Part shown: one piece after another, positions 63,075 through 64,000 of the stretch
Layout of the letters: every line of letters begins with the position of its first letter
Numbering within the stretch: position 1 is the first letter of the stretch
From: Adiantum capillus-veneris
Taxonomy: Eukaryota; Streptophyta; Polypodiopsida; Polypodiales; Pteridaceae
Direction of reading: 5' to 3'
Assembly: GCA_014529385.2 (NCBI GenBank)
Contig: CM043942.1
Location: forward strand, 57,599,340 to 57,663,339
Length of the DNA: 64,000 nucleotides
The notes under the pieces: generated by a model
What the model saw: the letters and a program-made list of their open reading frames with translations, nothing else
Databases searched by the model: none
Told to the model about the DNA's origin: nothing
Program-made: the position numbers and the translations under genes

Positions 63075-64000
63075 GGAGACCTGGCTGCTAGAAAGGTGCT
63101 GCAATCAGGCTATTGGTGGCCAACTTTATTTAAGGATGCATCACTTTTTACAAAAGGGTGTGATGAGTGCCAACGTTACAAGACCACATAGCGCAAAGAC
63201 AGAATGCCCTTACATCCTATTAAAGTAACCCAACCATTTGAAAAATGGGGCTTAGACTTTGTAGGTCCAATTAGTCCCGCAGCTCGCAACACTCAATCTC
63301 GATATATTCTAGTTGCTACGGACTATGTAACAAAGTGGGCTGAAGCTAAGGCTTCACAAAAAGCTGACGCGAGGACAACAGCTAAGTTTCTTTTTGAGAA
63401 CATTATCACAAGATTTGGTTGCCCTTTTGAAATCGTTAGTGATAATGGTACCCATTTTATAAATGAGGTAATAAGAGAGCTTACCACGACCTTTATGATA
63501 TCCCACCATAAGTCTACACCTTATTACCCGCAAGCTAATGGACAAGCCGAGAGCACCAACAAGACTCTAATCTCTATTTCAACCAAGACGGTAGAAGCTC
63601 ATCGCACTGATTGGGATTTGAATTTGACATCTTCTCTATGGGCTTATCGTACTGCTTATAAAGTGGCTATTAATTGTACGCCATTCAAAATGGTATACGG
63701 CCAAGAAGCGGTTATGCCTTCGGAGTTTGTCATTCCTAGTCTTAGGGTAGCTTCGCAAGAAGGATGGAATGGTAACCCCTTAATCGAGCGTTTGTATATC
63801 TTAGAAAAACTAGACGAAGAGAGACAGTTGGCTGTGCAAAATGCTCTTGTGGAAAAGGATAGGTGAAAGAAGTGGTTTGATCGCCATGTGAAGGACAAGG
63901 ACATCAAAGTTGGTGATAAAGTCCTTATGTATGGAGTACGTAAAGAGAAGAAAAAGTTGAAATATGCTGGTAAAGGACCATATAGAGTATGTGAAATTAC
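63075..64000 (+). pseudogene. G2 integrase, runs off the window
   Basis: It has the Cys pair of the H2C2 finger (C-D-E-C-Q-R-Y-K), then TAG at 63189-63191 (likely CAG to TAG). The core has W-G-L-D-F-V-G-P, S-D-N-G-T-H and G-Q-A-E-S-T, a full D-D-E triad (63204-63866). A TGA at 63864-63866 (likely CGA to TGA) precedes K-K-W-F-D-R-H-V...G-D-K-V-L-M-Y, the C-terminal domain, which is cut by the window edge. Confidence 0.88.

Larger units (their letters stand above)
45958..64000 (+). mobile_element. Ty3/gypsy element G2, split by G3, runs off the right edge
   Basis: The order is 5' LTR (damaged), leader, gag, protease, [G3 insertion 51347-60505], RT, RNase H, H2C2, integrase. Gag begins M-H-L-R-S-G-R as in G1. 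RNase H is of the standard gypsy type, without the extra archaeal-type RNase H of G3. The frame has single stops at 49175, 61962, 63072, 63189 and 63864. By comparison with G1, a second retropepsin domain might lie just right of the window. Confidence 0.9.

Overview
The window is a piece of a large land-plant nuclear genome made almost entirely of nested transposable elements. The evidence is plant-type Ty1/copia and Ty3/gypsy pol genes, primer-binding sites complementary to initiator-Met and Asp tRNAs, a CACTA (En/Spm) DNA transposon with spliced Tnp2-like and Ptta/TNPA-like genes, and a captured plant heavy-metal-associated (HMA) gene fragment. No bacterial operon, CRISPR array, rRNA gene or complete conventional host gene was seen. 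I cannot name the species.

Left block (1-30043). A gypsy element here called G1 (minus strand, 5' LTR 25821-27394) is the oldest visible layer. Its protease gene is split by an 8-kb CACTA transposon (12293-20231, TSD ATA). Its 3' end is broken by copia copy C2 (minus, 5' LTR 7163-7354). C2 is in turn interrupted by copia copy C1 (plus, ending in its 3' LTR 4636-4827). A third, truncated copy, C3 (27554-30043), lies to the right of G1. G1 carries an extra zinc-binding H2C2 module before the integrase and an extra retropepsin-like domain after it. The CACTA element holds an inverted duplicate of its own right 1.3 kb, a piece of LINE reverse transcriptase and a copied HMA domain.

Middle block (30044-42388). 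A coding-poor 5.5-kb LTR element (30579-36055; LTRs 131 and 143 bp; TSD TCTTC; initiator-Met-like PBS) sits inside an otherwise continuous short reading frame. To its right are about 3.8 kb with no recognisable gene, then an unrecognised TATA-preceded reading frame with stops (40890-39889, minus) and more unassigned DNA.

Right block (42389-64000). Rearranged and inverted pieces of the G2 gypsy family (42389-44641) and the LTR-like tail of another element (44642-45957) precede gypsy element G2 (plus, 45958 to the right edge). G2 is split between protease and reverse transcriptase by G3 (minus, 51347-60505), a Tat-type gypsy element with near-identical LTRs and an uninterrupted reading frame of about 1,727 codons. 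G3 looks recent and nearly complete, but the first Asp of its integrase DDE triad is Asn. Upstream of gag-pol it has three extra small ORFs, two of which are tandem relatives of each other. Removing G3 and one copy of its 4-bp target repeat makes the G2 frame continuous. Most stop codons in the older elements fit C-to-T decay at CHG or CG sites, as expected for silenced, methylated plant transposons.
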